In this document: positions 1 to 9,302 of the stretch, one piece after another
Position numbering within the stretch: position 1 is the stretch's first letter
Layout: the number at the start of each line of letters is the position of its first letter
NCBI GenBank assembly: GCA_964490015.1
Contig: CAZBBA010000001.1
Coordinates: 1 to 64,000, forward strand
DNA: 64,000 nt
Source of the DNA: Perlabentimonas sp964490015
Lineage (GTDB): Bacteria > Bacteroidota > Bacteroidia > Bacteroidales > Tenuifilaceae
Direction: 5' to 3'
Translations under genes and position numbers: made by a program
Notes under the pieces: model-generated
The model's database searches: none
The model's input: the letters and a program-made list of their open reading frames with translations, nothing else
Told to the model about the DNA's origin: nothing

Positions 1-373
1 CTCTTTGACTTTTGCGAAGCGTTGGCTTGTGTGTCGGGCAAAAGGCAATGTGCCAGATATGGGTTGGCTTTCCGATTTTCTTTCTTGCGGGTGGGCAAAA
101 AAACTAAATCTTTTTTCTTTTATTGTCATTCTGTTTTTCATTCTCAAACCATATTCTCTGTCATTTTCGTTGTCGCTGTATTTTCTTCGCCTTGTTGGTA
201 ACTTGTTTGTATATCTACCAAAAGCATCCTTTGATAATACCCGTTTGCTGGGTATAGGTAACAAAGGTGGATGTTATTTTCTGTATAAATATGCTAGTAA
301 TTAGGTATAAATATAAAACAAATAATTGGTGCAGGGCATTATTGTGAGGAGTTTTTTGGGGAAAGCTTTTAGA

Positions 374-399
374 GTTTAGGGTTTAGGGTTTAGGGTTTA
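374..399. repeat. Heptamer tandem repeat (GTTTAGG)n
   Basis: Three perfect copies of GTTTAGG followed by a partial GTTTA lie in the non-coding stretch before the first gene. The rest of 1-557 shows no convincing gene: a 99-codon open frame at 5-304 starts with TTG at the window edge and has low-complexity hydrophobic content. The array matches the plant telomere heptamer by sequence, but it is only about 26 bp long and sits in an ordinary bacterial intergenic region, so it is read as a bacterial microsatellite. Confidence 0.8.
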
Positions 400-557
400 A
401 AGTTGTGGTGGGTTGGTTTGTGGAAATTGCATAGGGTAACCTTTAGTCAAAAAGTTTAGCTGTTGTGTGGTGTGATAGGGCTGGTAAGAACAGTTTCGTA
501 AAAATTTGCCTAAATTGCATAACAATAAGATCACTTAAACCCACTAATTTGTATTGT

Positions 558-2330
558 ATGAATATCACCAGAACCTTCGATTTGCTTGACCATTACAGGG
601 AGAATCCTGTGAAGGATGATGCGCTTTGTTATAAACAGAATAGAACCTGGAAAAAATTTAGCTCTTTGGACTACATCGAGCATGCGCACTCCTTTTGCTA
701 TGGTTTACACGAAATGGGATATACAAAGGGGGATAGAATAGTAACAATTACCAACAACCGGCCCGAATGGAACTTTGTGGATATGGGAATGGCCATGATT
801 GGTGTGGTTCATGTTCCTGTGTTCACCTCATTGAATGCGGCCGAAATAGAGCATGTGATTGATCACTCCGGGGCAAAAATGGTGATCATCTCCGACTGTA
901 AGCTTCACAGCTGCGTTAAGCCAATTCTTGATGGGAAAAATTCATCGGTCGAGTTCTACACATTCGACCAGGTGGCTGGCTCAAACAACTGGATGGAGAT
1001 AGTTAACAAGGGACGAGCAGCCTCGGAACAAACCAAGAAAGAGGTGGAGAGCATCAAAAACCAGATTACCAGCGACACATTTGCTACACTTATCTACACC
1101 TCAGGAACCACAGGCAAACCCAAGGGAGTTATGCTCTCGCAAAAGAATCTGGTTAGCAACTTTTTGTCGGCCGCATCAATCTTCGACCTAAAACCAACCG
1201 AAAAATTCCTAAGCATCCTGCCCCTTTGCCACGTAGGAGGCCGACTTGGGAACTACCAAACCCAGTACAGCCGGGCAAGCATATACTACGCCGAGAACAT
1301 GGGAACAATTGCCGTGAATATGCAGGAAATTAAACCCGATGGGTTTGATGCCGTACCGCGTATACTCGAAAAGTTCTACGGAGTTATTATTTCGAAAGGG
1401 AAAAAGCTAACGGGGATCAAAAAAACGCTCTTTTTCTGGGCGGTATCCCTTGGCTCTCGCTATAAACCCTTTGGTGAAAACGGATGGTTTTATGAGAGGA
1501 AACTAAAAATTGCCGACAAGCTTATATTTAGCAAGTGGCGAGCCGCGCTGGGCAATAACGCTCGAATAGTGGGTTGTGGTGGAGCCAGTCTTCCTCCTCT
1601 GCTTGAAAGGGTTTTTTGGGCTGCTGGAATTAAGATTATCAACATGTATGGCCTTACCGAAACATCGCCCATTATTACAATAAACCGAACATCAAAGGGT
1701 GATCTTAAGCTGGGTTCGGTGGGAAAAACCATTGAGGGTGTTGAGGTAAAAATTGCCGACGATGGTGAAATCCTCAGTAAAGGGCCAAACCTAATGATGG
1801 GCTACTACAACGATCCCGAGCTCACACAGGCTGCCATAGACAACGACGGATGGTTTCACACAGGAGATATTGGCTATATCGACAAGGAGGGTTTTTTGAT
1901 GGTAACCGATAGGAAGAAGGAGATTTTCAAACTCTCCAACGGGAAGTTTATTGCACCTCAGCTAATCGAGAATGTATTTAAGCAGTCACCATTAATCGAT
2001 CAGATAATGGTTATGGGCGAACACGAGAAATTTGCCAGCGCGCTAATATCGCCTAATTTCAAGTATTTCGAGGAGCTGCGATCCGCAAGTAAAATATCGT
2101 ACTCCGATATTGAGCACATTATAGAGGTGCCAAGTGTTCTTTCCTTTTTCAGCTCAGAGATTGAGAAGCTAAACAAATCGCTATCGCCTCACGAGAGGAT
2201 TCTCCGATTTAAGCTAGTTCCCGATGAATGGAGCCCAATTTCGGGTGAGCTATCACCAACCCTAAAGCTAAAGAGGCAGGTTATAACCGAGAAATACAAG
2301 GAGCTAATCGACCAAGTTTACAGAAAATAA
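558..2330 (+). CDS. AMP-dependent long-chain acyl-CoA synthetase/ligase
   Basis: This 590-aa protein should activate a carboxylic acid, probably a long-chain fatty acid, to acyl-AMP and then acyl-CoA in the cytoplasm. The AMP-binding P-loop TSGTTGKPKG is at about residues 181-190, the adenylate-contacting block YGLTETSP follows mid-protein, and the motif GDIGYIDKEG with DRKKE lies near residues 437-456. Length and motif order fit the ACSL/FadD-type family. The ATG at 558 is preferred: the in-frame upstream extension from 465 has no ligase-like sequence. The usual LPLSHxFER segment is replaced by LPLCHVGGR, so acyl specificity may differ. A CrtI-like oxidoreductase follows after 37 bp and may be co-transcribed. 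The family call is firm; the substrate is not known. Confidence 0.9.
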   Translation: MNITRTFDLLDHYRENPVKDDALCYKQNRTWKKFSSLDYIEHAHSFCYGLHEMGYTKGDRIVTITNNRPEWNFVDMGMAMIGVVHVPVFTSLNAAEIEHVIDHSGAKMVIISDCKLHSCVKPILDGKNSSVEFYTFDQVAGSNNWMEIVNKGRAASEQTKKEVESIKNQITSDTFATLIYTSGTTGKPKGVMLSQKNLVSNFLSAASIFDLKPTEKFLSILPLCHVGGRLGNYQTQYSRASIYYAENMGTIAVNMQEIKPDGFDAVPRILEKFYGVIISKGKKLTGIKKTLFFWAVSLGSRYKPFGENGWFYERKLKIADKLIFSKWRAALGNNARIVGCGGASLPPLLERVFWAAGIKIINMYGLTETSPIITINRTSKGDLKLGSVGKTIEGVEVKIADDGEILSKGPNLMMGYYNDPELTQAAIDNDGWFHTGDIGYIDKEGFLMVTDRKKEIFKLSNGKFIAPQLIENVFKQSPLIDQIMVMGEHEKFASALISPNFKYFEELRSASKISYSDIEHIIEVPSVLSFFSSEIEKLNKSLSPHERILRFKLVPDEWSPISGELSPTLKLKRQVITEKYKELIDQVYRK

Positions 2331-2367
2331 CACAAGTATTACCCTTAAACTCTAATACCTAAAAGCC

Positions 2368-3810
2368 ATGAACTACGATGCAATTATAATTGGAGCAGGC
2401 CTTGGTGGTTTAACCGCAGGAGCAAAACTTGCCCGAGAGGGCAAAAAGGTACTGCTAATCGAACAGCATAGCCAGCCCGGTGGATGTGCCACTACCTTTA
2501 AACGTGGCGATTTTACTCTTGAGGTGGGCCTTCACGAGATGGATGGGCTTGGACCGCGCGATATGAAAACCAGGATTTTTAACGAGCTTGACGTAACCAA
2601 CAACGTTGAGCTTATTCGTATTCCGGAATTCTATCACTTTATTGGCAAGAATATTAGCATTACCATTCCGCATAATGCGCCCGATGCCATTGAGGTTTTA
2701 AAGCAAGCATTTCCACAGGAGGTAAAAGGGATTGATGCGTACTTTGAGCAGCTGCTCAATCCCAAACGAAAAACAGCCGATGGCCAACCCATCCCCGATA
2801 CTAGCGTTGGAGAGTTTCTTGATTCAATTATCGGAAACGAGGACCTTAAGCTGGTCTTACTCGGAAATCTTGGCTACTTCCACGACGATCCTTACACGTT
2901 ATCCCTTACTTACTACACAATTGCACAGGGTAGCTATTACTCCGGCGGAGCAAGTTTTATAAAGGGTGGGTCACAGGTTCTCTCCGATCATCTGGCTGCC
3001 TACATAAAAAATCACGGTGGTGAAGTGCTTTTAAGCCATTTGGCTACAGGATTAGTTGTTGACAACGGAAAGTTAACGGGTGTAACCTACAGGAAAGCCA
3101 GAGGGGCTAATCAGGAGGTTTTCACCGCTTATGCCGATGAGATTATTGCCAATGCCGCAATGGGTAACATTGCCGAATTTTTACCCAACAATTCACGGGA
3201 AAAGCTGAAACAGGAGATAGAGAAGCAAAAAATTGGCGCTTCGCTGCTAACCATTTATTTCGGTTTTAAAAGGAATTTGAAGCACATTGGCAATAAGTTT
3301 TACTCAACTTTTGTTTTCGACGATTCCATAAGCAATCAGAAAGATATAGTAGTAAATAACCGTGGATCGTTCAGTAACAGAAGTTTTACGTTTATCGATT
3401 ATGGCCGAATCGATTCCGGTCTAACTACATCTGAAAAGAGTGTGGGAGCAATCTGTTGTATCGATTATTTATCGGACTGGGAAAACCTGTCGAAGGATGA
3501 GTACAGGAAAAAGAAAGAGGAGGTGGCTAAAATTTTTATCAATAGGCTTGAGAAGATACTCCCTGGCATTGCCAATGAGATTGAGTACTACGAGGTGGCC
3601 ACATCATCCACAGTTAAACGGTATACCCTTAACCCCAGAGGGGCTGTATATGGTTTTGCCCAAAACCCATCCAGACCCGCCATTGACACATCGGGGATTC
3701 CCGAAAACCTACATTTTGCGTCGGCATGGGGAAAAACTGGTGGAGGTTTTTCCGGGGCAATTTATGGTGGTTATCTTTGCGCCTACAATCTACTGCGAAA
3801 AAGAGTTTAA
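2368..3810 (+). CDS. CrtI/phytoene desaturase-like FAD-dependent oxidoreductase
   Basis: A 480-aa flavoprotein. The N-terminal dinucleotide-binding motif GAGLGGLTAG is at about residues 8-17, followed by the acidic end of the Rossmann fold (LLIEQHSQPGG) and the GGCATTFKRG block seen in CrtI, retinol-saturase and related polyene oxidoreductases. The C-terminal FAD signature region includes HFASAWGKTGGGFSGA. Homologues are often annotated as phytoene desaturase or all-trans-retinol 13,14-reductase, but the substrate cannot be read from the sequence. No phytoene synthase or other carotenoid gene is nearby. The close upstream acyl-CoA ligase suggests a lipid or polyene substrate, which is inference. 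Confidence 0.82.
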   Translation: MNYDAIIIGAGLGGLTAGAKLAREGKKVLLIEQHSQPGGCATTFKRGDFTLEVGLHEMDGLGPRDMKTRIFNELDVTNNVELIRIPEFYHFIGKNISITIPHNAPDAIEVLKQAFPQEVKGIDAYFEQLLNPKRKTADGQPIPDTSVGEFLDSIIGNEDLKLVLLGNLGYFHDDPYTLSLTYYTIAQGSYYSGGASFIKGGSQVLSDHLAAYIKNHGGEVLLSHLATGLVVDNGKLTGVTYRKARGANQEVFTAYADEIIANAAMGNIAEFLPNNSREKLKQEIEKQKIGASLLTIYFGFKRNLKHIGNKFYSTFVFDDSISNQKDIVVNNRGSFSNRSFTFIDYGRIDSGLTTSEKSVGAICCIDYLSDWENLSKDEYRKKKEEVAKIFINRLEKILPGIANEIEYYEVATSSTVKRYTLNPRGAVYGFAQNPSRPAIDTSGIPENLHFASAWGKTGGGFSGAIYGGYLCAYNLLRKRV

Positions 3811-3877
3811 AATCGTGCTTTAAACTTGCGCAGATTGTAAAGATTTAGAAGCTGAAAATGAAAATCAAATCTCAACT

Positions 3878-6649
3878 ATGTCCAAAACCTTACTTGTTCT
3901 CGATGCCTATGCCCTGATATACCGCGCCTACTTTGCCTTTATTAGCCGTCCCATAAAAACCAGCAAGGGTCAGAACACCTCGGCAATCTATGGCTTTACC
4001 AAATCGCTGCTCGATGCGCTCAAGCGGTTCGACCCCACGCACATTGCCGTGGCTTTCGATATCTCGGGCAAAACATTTCGTACCGATTTATACCCCGAGT
4101 ACAAGGCCAACCGACAGGAGACACCCGAGGATATCCGCTCGGCGGTGCCCGTTATTAAGGAGATTATTCGGGCGATGAATATCACCATCCTCGAGAAGCA
4201 GGGCTACGAGGCCGATGATATTGTGGGCACGCTGGCCAAGCAGGCCGAGCCATTGGGTTTTGATGTGATGATGATGACCCCCGACAAGGATTACGGTCAG
4301 CTGCTTACGGACAAAGTGGTGATGGTAAAACCCTCGCGCAGCGGTGCCGATATTGAAACGGTTACCGCCGTGGATTTCTGCAAGGGTTACGGCATTAAGA
4401 ATCCTATGCAGTTTAAGGATATCCTAGCGCTTTGGGGCGACACATCTGATAATATTCCCGGTGTGCCGGGAATTGGCGAGAAAACCGCTGCCAAGCTAAT
4501 AGCGCAGTTCGGCTCCATTGAGGGCATTTACAGCAATATCGATAATCTGTCGCCAGCCCAAAAGGAGAAGCTGATTGCCAATCGCGAGCAGCTCGATTTG
4601 GCCAGAATTCTGGTCGAGATCAAAACCGATGTTCCCGTTGATATAGATTTTGAAAAGCTACAACGCACCCAGCCCAATGCCGATGAGCTGAAGAGGCTTT
4701 TCGATGAGCTGGAGTTCCGCACCCTTTCGCGCGATGTGTTTGGCGAAGCCAAGCCGCAGGAAAAGCCCAAGCCCCTGCAAACCTCGCTTTTTGGCGATGC
4801 CGATTTTGCGGTTCCCGCAACCGAACCCTCGCTAAAAACCATTAACGATGTGCAGCACAACTACACGCTGGTTGATACCGATAAGGATATCGATGCGCTT
4901 ATCGAAAAGCTAATGGCAGCTAAGGAGTTCTGCTTCGATACCGAAACCACCGGGCTTGAGCATCACACATCGAAGCTGGTGGGCATTTCGTTTTCTGTTG
5001 ATGCCTTAACGGCATGGTATGTTCCCATTCCCAACGACGAGGCCAAGGCCAAAGCACTTCTCGAAAAGTTTAAACCTCTTTTCGAGAACGATATAATAGA
5101 TAAGGTGGGGCAAAACATTAAGTTCGATTTGCTGATGCTGAAGTATTACGGCATTGAGCTGCATGGCAAGCTGAACGATACCATGCTGGGGCATTACCTG
5201 CTCGAACCCGATATGCGCCATAACCTGAATATCCTGTCCGAAAATCTTTTGGGCTATAAGCCCATTGAGATTGAGGAGCTGATAGGGAAAAAGGGAAACC
5301 GTCAGCTGAACATGCGCAATATCGACCCGCAAAAAATTGCTGTTTACGCCGGCGAGGATGCCGATTTGGCCATGCAGCTCAAAACAATTCTTTGGGAACG
5401 ATTGGAGAAGGAAAATCTCACCGAGCTATACTACAAGCTGGAGGAGCCGCTGATAAAAGTGCTGGCGCAAATGGAGTACGAGGGAGTGTCCATAAATACG
5501 CAGGCTCTTAACGATTACGCCGTTGAGCTCAACAAGGAGCTAATACAGCTCGACTCAGAAATTAAGGAGATGGCCGGTGTCCCCGATCTTAACGTTTCAT
5601 CGCCCAAACAGCTGGGCGAGGTGCTTTTCGAGCGAATGCGCATTGCCCCCGATGCCAAGCTTACCAAAACCAAGCAATTCTCCACCAACGAGGAGGAGCT
5701 GATGAAGTATGCCGACAGGCATCCCATTGTGAATAAGATACTCGATTTCCGCTCCGTTAAAAAGTTGCTATCAACCTACGTTGAGGTATTGCCCACGCTT
5801 ATCAACAAGAAAACGGGAAAGATTCACGCCTCGTTTAATCAGGCGGTTGCCTCAACGGGTAGGCTTAGCTCCAACAATCCAAATCTACAAAACATACCCA
5901 TCCGCGAGGAGCGCGGAAGAGAAATCCGCAGGGCGTTTATCCCCTCGGGCGATGAGTACACTTTCCTCTCGGCCGACTACTCACAGATTGAGCTGCGCCT
6001 AATGGCGCATGTTAGTCAGGATGCATCGATGCTTGAGGCATTCCAAAGCGGTGAGGATATTCACGCCGCCACGGCATCAAAAATCTTTAAAGTGCCTCTG
6101 GCCGAAGTTACCCGCGAGCAGCGCAGCCGAGCCAAAACGGCCAACTTTGGGATGATTTACGGGATATCGGCCTTTGGCCTGTCGCAGCGGCTGGGCATTA
6201 GTCGCACCGAGGCAAAGGATTTAATCGATGGCTACTTCGATACCTACAAAGGCGTAAAAGCCTACATGGATAGCTGTGTAGAGCAAGCCCGCAAAAAGGG
6301 TTACGTGGAGACTATCTTTGGGCGCAAACGCTACCTACCCGATATTAACTCTAATAACCAAACCGTGCGCGGACTGGCAGAGCGCAACGCCATTAATGCG
6401 CCCATTCAGGGTTCGGCTGCCGATATTATTAAGGTGGCCATGATATCGATCCACAACAAAATTATGGAGCAAGGTCTCAAGAGCCGAATGATTATTCAGG
6501 TACACGACGAATTAAACTTCGATGTGTACAAGCCCGAGTTGGAAACGATGAAGGCGCTGCTTAAGGATTGCATGGAGAACGCCATCAAACTATCTGTTCC
6601 TCTGGAGATAGATATGGGCGTGGGTAATAACTGGCTGGAGGCGCATTAG
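3878..6649 (+). CDS. polA: DNA polymerase I
   Basis: A full-length 923-aa PolA that fills Okazaki-fragment and repair gaps. Residues 1 to about 290 are the 5'-3' flap exonuclease (DAYALIYRAYFAF start, GYEADDIVGT, WGDTSDNIPGVPGIGEKTA). About 325-520 form the 3'-5' proofreading domain with acidic residues in FDTETTG (D354, E356), NIKFD and YAGEDAD, so proofreading looks intact, unlike in many PolA homologues. About 540-923 are the polymerase domain with SADYSQIELR (motif A), RSRAKTANFGMIYG (O-helix) and QVHDELNFD (motif C). The gene is followed by an inverted-repeat element and then a convergent gene. Confidence 0.98.
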   Translation: MSKTLLVLDAYALIYRAYFAFISRPIKTSKGQNTSAIYGFTKSLLDALKRFDPTHIAVAFDISGKTFRTDLYPEYKANRQETPEDIRSAVPVIKEIIRAMNITILEKQGYEADDIVGTLAKQAEPLGFDVMMMTPDKDYGQLLTDKVVMVKPSRSGADIETVTAVDFCKGYGIKNPMQFKDILALWGDTSDNIPGVPGIGEKTAAKLIAQFGSIEGIYSNIDNLSPAQKEKLIANREQLDLARILVEIKTDVPVDIDFEKLQRTQPNADELKRLFDELEFRTLSRDVFGEAKPQEKPKPLQTSLFGDADFAVPATEPSLKTINDVQHNYTLVDTDKDIDALIEKLMAAKEFCFDTETTGLEHHTSKLVGISFSVDALTAWYVPIPNDEAKAKALLEKFKPLFENDIIDKVGQNIKFDLLMLKYYGIELHGKLNDTMLGHYLLEPDMRHNLNILSENLLGYKPIEIEELIGKKGNRQLNMRNIDPQKIAVYAGEDADLAMQLKTILWERLEKENLTELYYKLEEPLIKVLAQMEYEGVSINTQALNDYAVELNKELIQLDSEIKEMAGVPDLNVSSPKQLGEVLFERMRIAPDAKLTKTKQFSTNEEELMKYADRHPIVNKILDFRSVKKLLSTYVEVLPTLINKKTGKIHASFNQAVASTGRLSSNNPNLQNIPIREERGREIRRAFIPSGDEYTFLSADYSQIELRLMAHVSQDASMLEAFQSGEDIHAATASKIFKVPLAEVTREQRSRAKTANFGMIYGISAFGLSQRLGISRTEAKDLIDGYFDTYKGVKAYMDSCVEQARKKGYVETIFGRKRYLPDINSNNQTVRGLAERNAINAPIQGSAADIIKVAMISIHNKIMEQGLKSRMIIQVHDELNFDVYKPELETMKALLKDCMENAIKLSVPLEIDMGVGNNWLEAH

Positions 6650-6684
6650 AATCAATTGTAACTACTTAGGGATTTTTAAGAGGG

Positions 6685-6806
6685 TGTCTCAAAAGTCTTT
6701 AAAACCATTTTTATCCTCTTTGTGTTTCTTAGTGACTTCTTTGTGAATCTTTGTGCAACAGTATTTTTAAGTGTAGCACAAAGTTCCACAGAGTACTTTT
6801 GAGACA
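6685..6806. repeat. MITE-like element with 12-bp perfect inverted repeats
   Basis: TGTCTCAAAAGT at 6685-6696 is exactly reverse-complemented at 6795-6806, giving a 122-bp unit with no open frame. The interior carries repeated TTTGTG words. It fills the gap between polA and the convergent sensor gene. The interior is far too long for an intrinsic terminator loop, so a non-autonomous mobile element or dispersed palindromic repeat is the best reading. A similar word, TGTCTCGAAAGA, occurs just after the N gap at 60147-60158. Confidence 0.5.
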
Positions 6807-6816
6807 ACTCAATTTT

Positions 6817-9117
6817 TTAGCTATTATGGCCAATTGTAGTTGTAATATCTGTGGCAACTTTTAGCACCTTGTAAACCTCACCAAGCGAGTTTCGGATGGG
6901 TGTATAGGTCTCGAGGAACAGGAACTCTTTTCCGCTCATATTCACTCGGGTGGTCTGTTTCTGAACCTCTCCCCTACGCAAATCGGACCAAAACTGCTCG
7001 TAGTGCATCCTTTGCTGCTCGGTTAGCACAAGGTTATCGGAGTGATGTGTTCCCATCACATCGTCGCGATTTAAGGACAAAAGATCAAGGTATGCGTCAT
7101 TTATGTTGATGATTACCCCTCGCGAATCGTACTCCATAACATACGCCGAGGCGTTAAGGGCTTCGATAATCCCCTCCATCTCAATGGTCTTGCGTGTTGC
7201 CTCTTCCTGTGTTGCTTGTAACTCCTCAAGGTTTTGGCGCATCTCCTCCTCCTGTGCTGCCATCATCTCGGCTTGCTCCTGCGACTGCTGCAGCAACTCT
7301 GCTGTACGCTGATTAATACGCACGGCTCGGAGCGTTGAGGCAATGCTCTCGCCCAGCTTCTCTACAAATTCTATCTCGTAATCCTTTAAAATCTTAAGCG
7401 ATGCCAACTCAATAACCCCAAGTACTTCCTCCTCGATTACTAGGGGCGTTATAAGAACATTATTGGGATTTGCAGTGCCTAAGCCTGAGGTTATCTCAAT
7501 ATAGCTCTCGGGCAACTGAGTAAGGTAGATTGTCCCTTTCTCCACGGCACAGGTTCCAATTAAGCCCTCTCCCAATCCGAAGGATTTAGTTAAAAACCGA
7601 TTCCGATCGTAGGCAAAGGAAGCCGCCAAATCGTAAGTTACCGGGCTATTATTCTCGTTCTTAACAAAAACACCTCCCAAATCGGCCTTAAGATACCAAA
7701 CAAGATTCTTGATTATTTCATTACCTAACTTCGATAGGTTATCGTTATTCTGACGAAGAATATCGCCAAACTTGGCCAAGCCCTCGTTAATCCAGCGGCG
7801 TTTCTCGTCCTCCTCTTTCCGGAGGCGCTCCTCCTCCTCGGCCCGCTTGAGGCTCTCGCGCATTTCGAGAAGCGATTTGCCCAATACATCGTCCTGACTA
7901 AGGAGATTTAGCTCTGTATCGAGTTTGCCGTGACCAATATTGCGAGCAAACTCCGTTTTAACCAGCAGAGCATCTATAGAATGATTTAGGGCATCACCCA
8001 TGCTGGCCAACTCATCGCCTGTATTAATATTTGCATGCATATCCTTTTCAATCTTACCCACCGATAAATTCTCCAAAAGATGTGTAATGCTTTTTATGGG
8101 GCTTGTAATATAATTGGCAAGGATAAAGATGGCAAGGCTAAGCACAACCATACCAATTAAGCCAACCAGCAATCCAAAATTGTAGGTTTTATTAGCTTCC
8201 TTCATTATTGTTCGCTCAGGAACTACCATTCCAAGCGACCAAGGAGTTTGTGTTCGTCCAACAACTATTGGACTAAAGCTGTAGAAAAAGTTATCGCCCA
8301 GCTCATTTTTATGCATAAAGCTAAACTTCTCGCCTTTCCTAATTCGAAACATTATACTCTCGAGAGAGTCCAGCTTGGGGTAAACATCCTGTAGCTTTTT
8401 GGCAAAAATATTGGTGTCGGGATGGGCAACAAAAGTTCCCTGGTGTGACACCAGAAAAGCATTGCCCTCCTCGTAGGGTTTTATCCCCGAAACCAGCTGC
8501 TGGAATCGTCCCAGAAAAAGATCAACCCCTACCAGACCAATAAACTTACCCCCAACAAACATGGGCGAAGTGAGCGAAGTCATTAAGCCTCCTGTTTGCA
8601 GTACCGACAGGTATGGCTCCACCAGCGACTCACGACCCGCGGCTTTGAGCGAAGCATATACTGGTGGATCACCATCCAAGCTTCGAACCTCGCTCCGCGA
8701 GAGCAAACGTCCCTTATCACGGTAAAATATATGGAATTGCCTCCCATGCGGCTTATCCCAGTTTGGATCTAAGTAGCTCATTTCCCAGCTATCCCAAATG
8801 GCGTCGAAGTGTGGATTAATCACCATCAGCTGGCGATACATGCCCATAATTAGCGGGCGCCACTGCTCAAACGGCAGCTGGCGATTCTCCAAAAAAGCAT
8901 GCGAGATAGTTCTAACCACTGCAATATCGCTATTCAGCCAGTTCTCGATCTGCATTGCATAGTGATCGGTATGGGTTACGGTGAGCTCAGTAAGATTTTT
9001 CCGTGCAGTCCGCTGAGAGCTTATGGAGTAGTATGCAATTGTGATTGCAAACAGCACAATGGCCACACTCAGAATAAAAAAAGTGATCTTCTGCCTAAGG
9101 TTAAGCTTAATATTCAT
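6817..9117 (-). CDS. Membrane sensor protein, dCache-HAMP-GAF-PAS, no output domain
   Basis: A 766-aa receptor. A membrane helix near residues 12-32 is followed by a large extracytoplasmic double-Cache-like domain (block GGLMTSLTSPMFVGGKFIGL), a second helix (VGLIGMVVLSLAIFILANYI), a HAMP segment starting ITSPIKSI, a charged coiled coil, a GAF domain (FGLGEGLIGTCA) and a second Gln/Glu-rich coiled coil. It ends in a PAS domain (VMEYDSRGVIININDAYL), 13 residues after the last PAS strand. No histidine kinase, GGDEF, phosphatase or methyl-accepting hairpin is present. The ATG at 9117 starts MNIKLNLRQK just before the first helix; the longer frame to 9180 adds an uncharacteristic leader. It is divergent from the cNMP-binding kinase, which could be its signalling partner (inference). 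Confidence 0.85.
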   Translation of the reverse strand: MNIKLNLRQKITFFILSVAIVLFAITIAYYSISSQRTARKNLTELTVTHTDHYAMQIENWLNSDIAVVRTISHAFLENRQLPFEQWRPLIMGMYRQLMVINPHFDAIWDSWEMSYLDPNWDKPHGRQFHIFYRDKGRLLSRSEVRSLDGDPPVYASLKAAGRESLVEPYLSVLQTGGLMTSLTSPMFVGGKFIGLVGVDLFLGRFQQLVSGIKPYEEGNAFLVSHQGTFVAHPDTNIFAKKLQDVYPKLDSLESIMFRIRKGEKFSFMHKNELGDNFFYSFSPIVVGRTQTPWSLGMVVPERTIMKEANKTYNFGLLVGLIGMVVLSLAIFILANYITSPIKSITHLLENLSVGKIEKDMHANINTGDELASMGDALNHSIDALLVKTEFARNIGHGKLDTELNLLSQDDVLGKSLLEMRESLKRAEEEERLRKEEDEKRRWINEGLAKFGDILRQNNDNLSKLGNEIIKNLVWYLKADLGGVFVKNENNSPVTYDLAASFAYDRNRFLTKSFGLGEGLIGTCAVEKGTIYLTQLPESYIEITSGLGTANPNNVLITPLVIEEEVLGVIELASLKILKDYEIEFVEKLGESIASTLRAVRINQRTAELLQQSQEQAEMMAAQEEEMRQNLEELQATQEEATRKTIEMEGIIEALNASAYVMEYDSRGVIININDAYLDLLSLNRDDVMGTHHSDNLVLTEQQRMHYEQFWSDLRRGEVQKQTTRVNMSGKEFLFLETYTPIRNSLGEVYKVLKVATDITTTIGHNS

Positions 9118-9245
9118 CGCTTTGTGGTTATTTGAAAAACTATGGGTTAAACTTAGCAAAATTTGATAAGATGGACGCATTTTTTTGTCAACTATATTTA
9201 TAAAGTTGGAATAATTTCAGGAATTTAGTGATCCTAGGTTGTTTT

Positions 9246-9278
9246 TTTGCTGTTCACAAATAATTTTAGCTATTTTTG
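9246..9278 (+). promoter_or_regulatory. Bacteroidota-type promoter of the cNMP-binding kinase gene
   Basis: TTTG at 9246-9249 and TATTTTTG at 9271-9278 are separated by 21 nt, matching TTTG/N19-21/TAnnTTTG. The predicted transcription start near 9285 leaves a leader of about 18 nt before the ATG at 9303. This argues against the in-frame TTG at 9276, which lies inside the -7 element. Confidence 0.75.
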
Positions 9279-9302
9279 TTTCCCCATCACCCGAAAACCG
9301 CT

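Noticed and set aside
5..304. 99-codon open frame at the left edge
   Set aside because: TTG start at the window edge, low-complexity hydrophobic and Ser/Phe-rich content, no recognisable signal or domain.
374..399. Telomere-like TTTAGGG array
   Set aside because: Only about 26 bp, internal, in bacterial DNA; not evidence of eukaryotic sequence or a linear chromosome end.
4528..5332. Antisense open frames within polA
   Set aside because: Shadows of a highly conserved coding sequence with no independent support.
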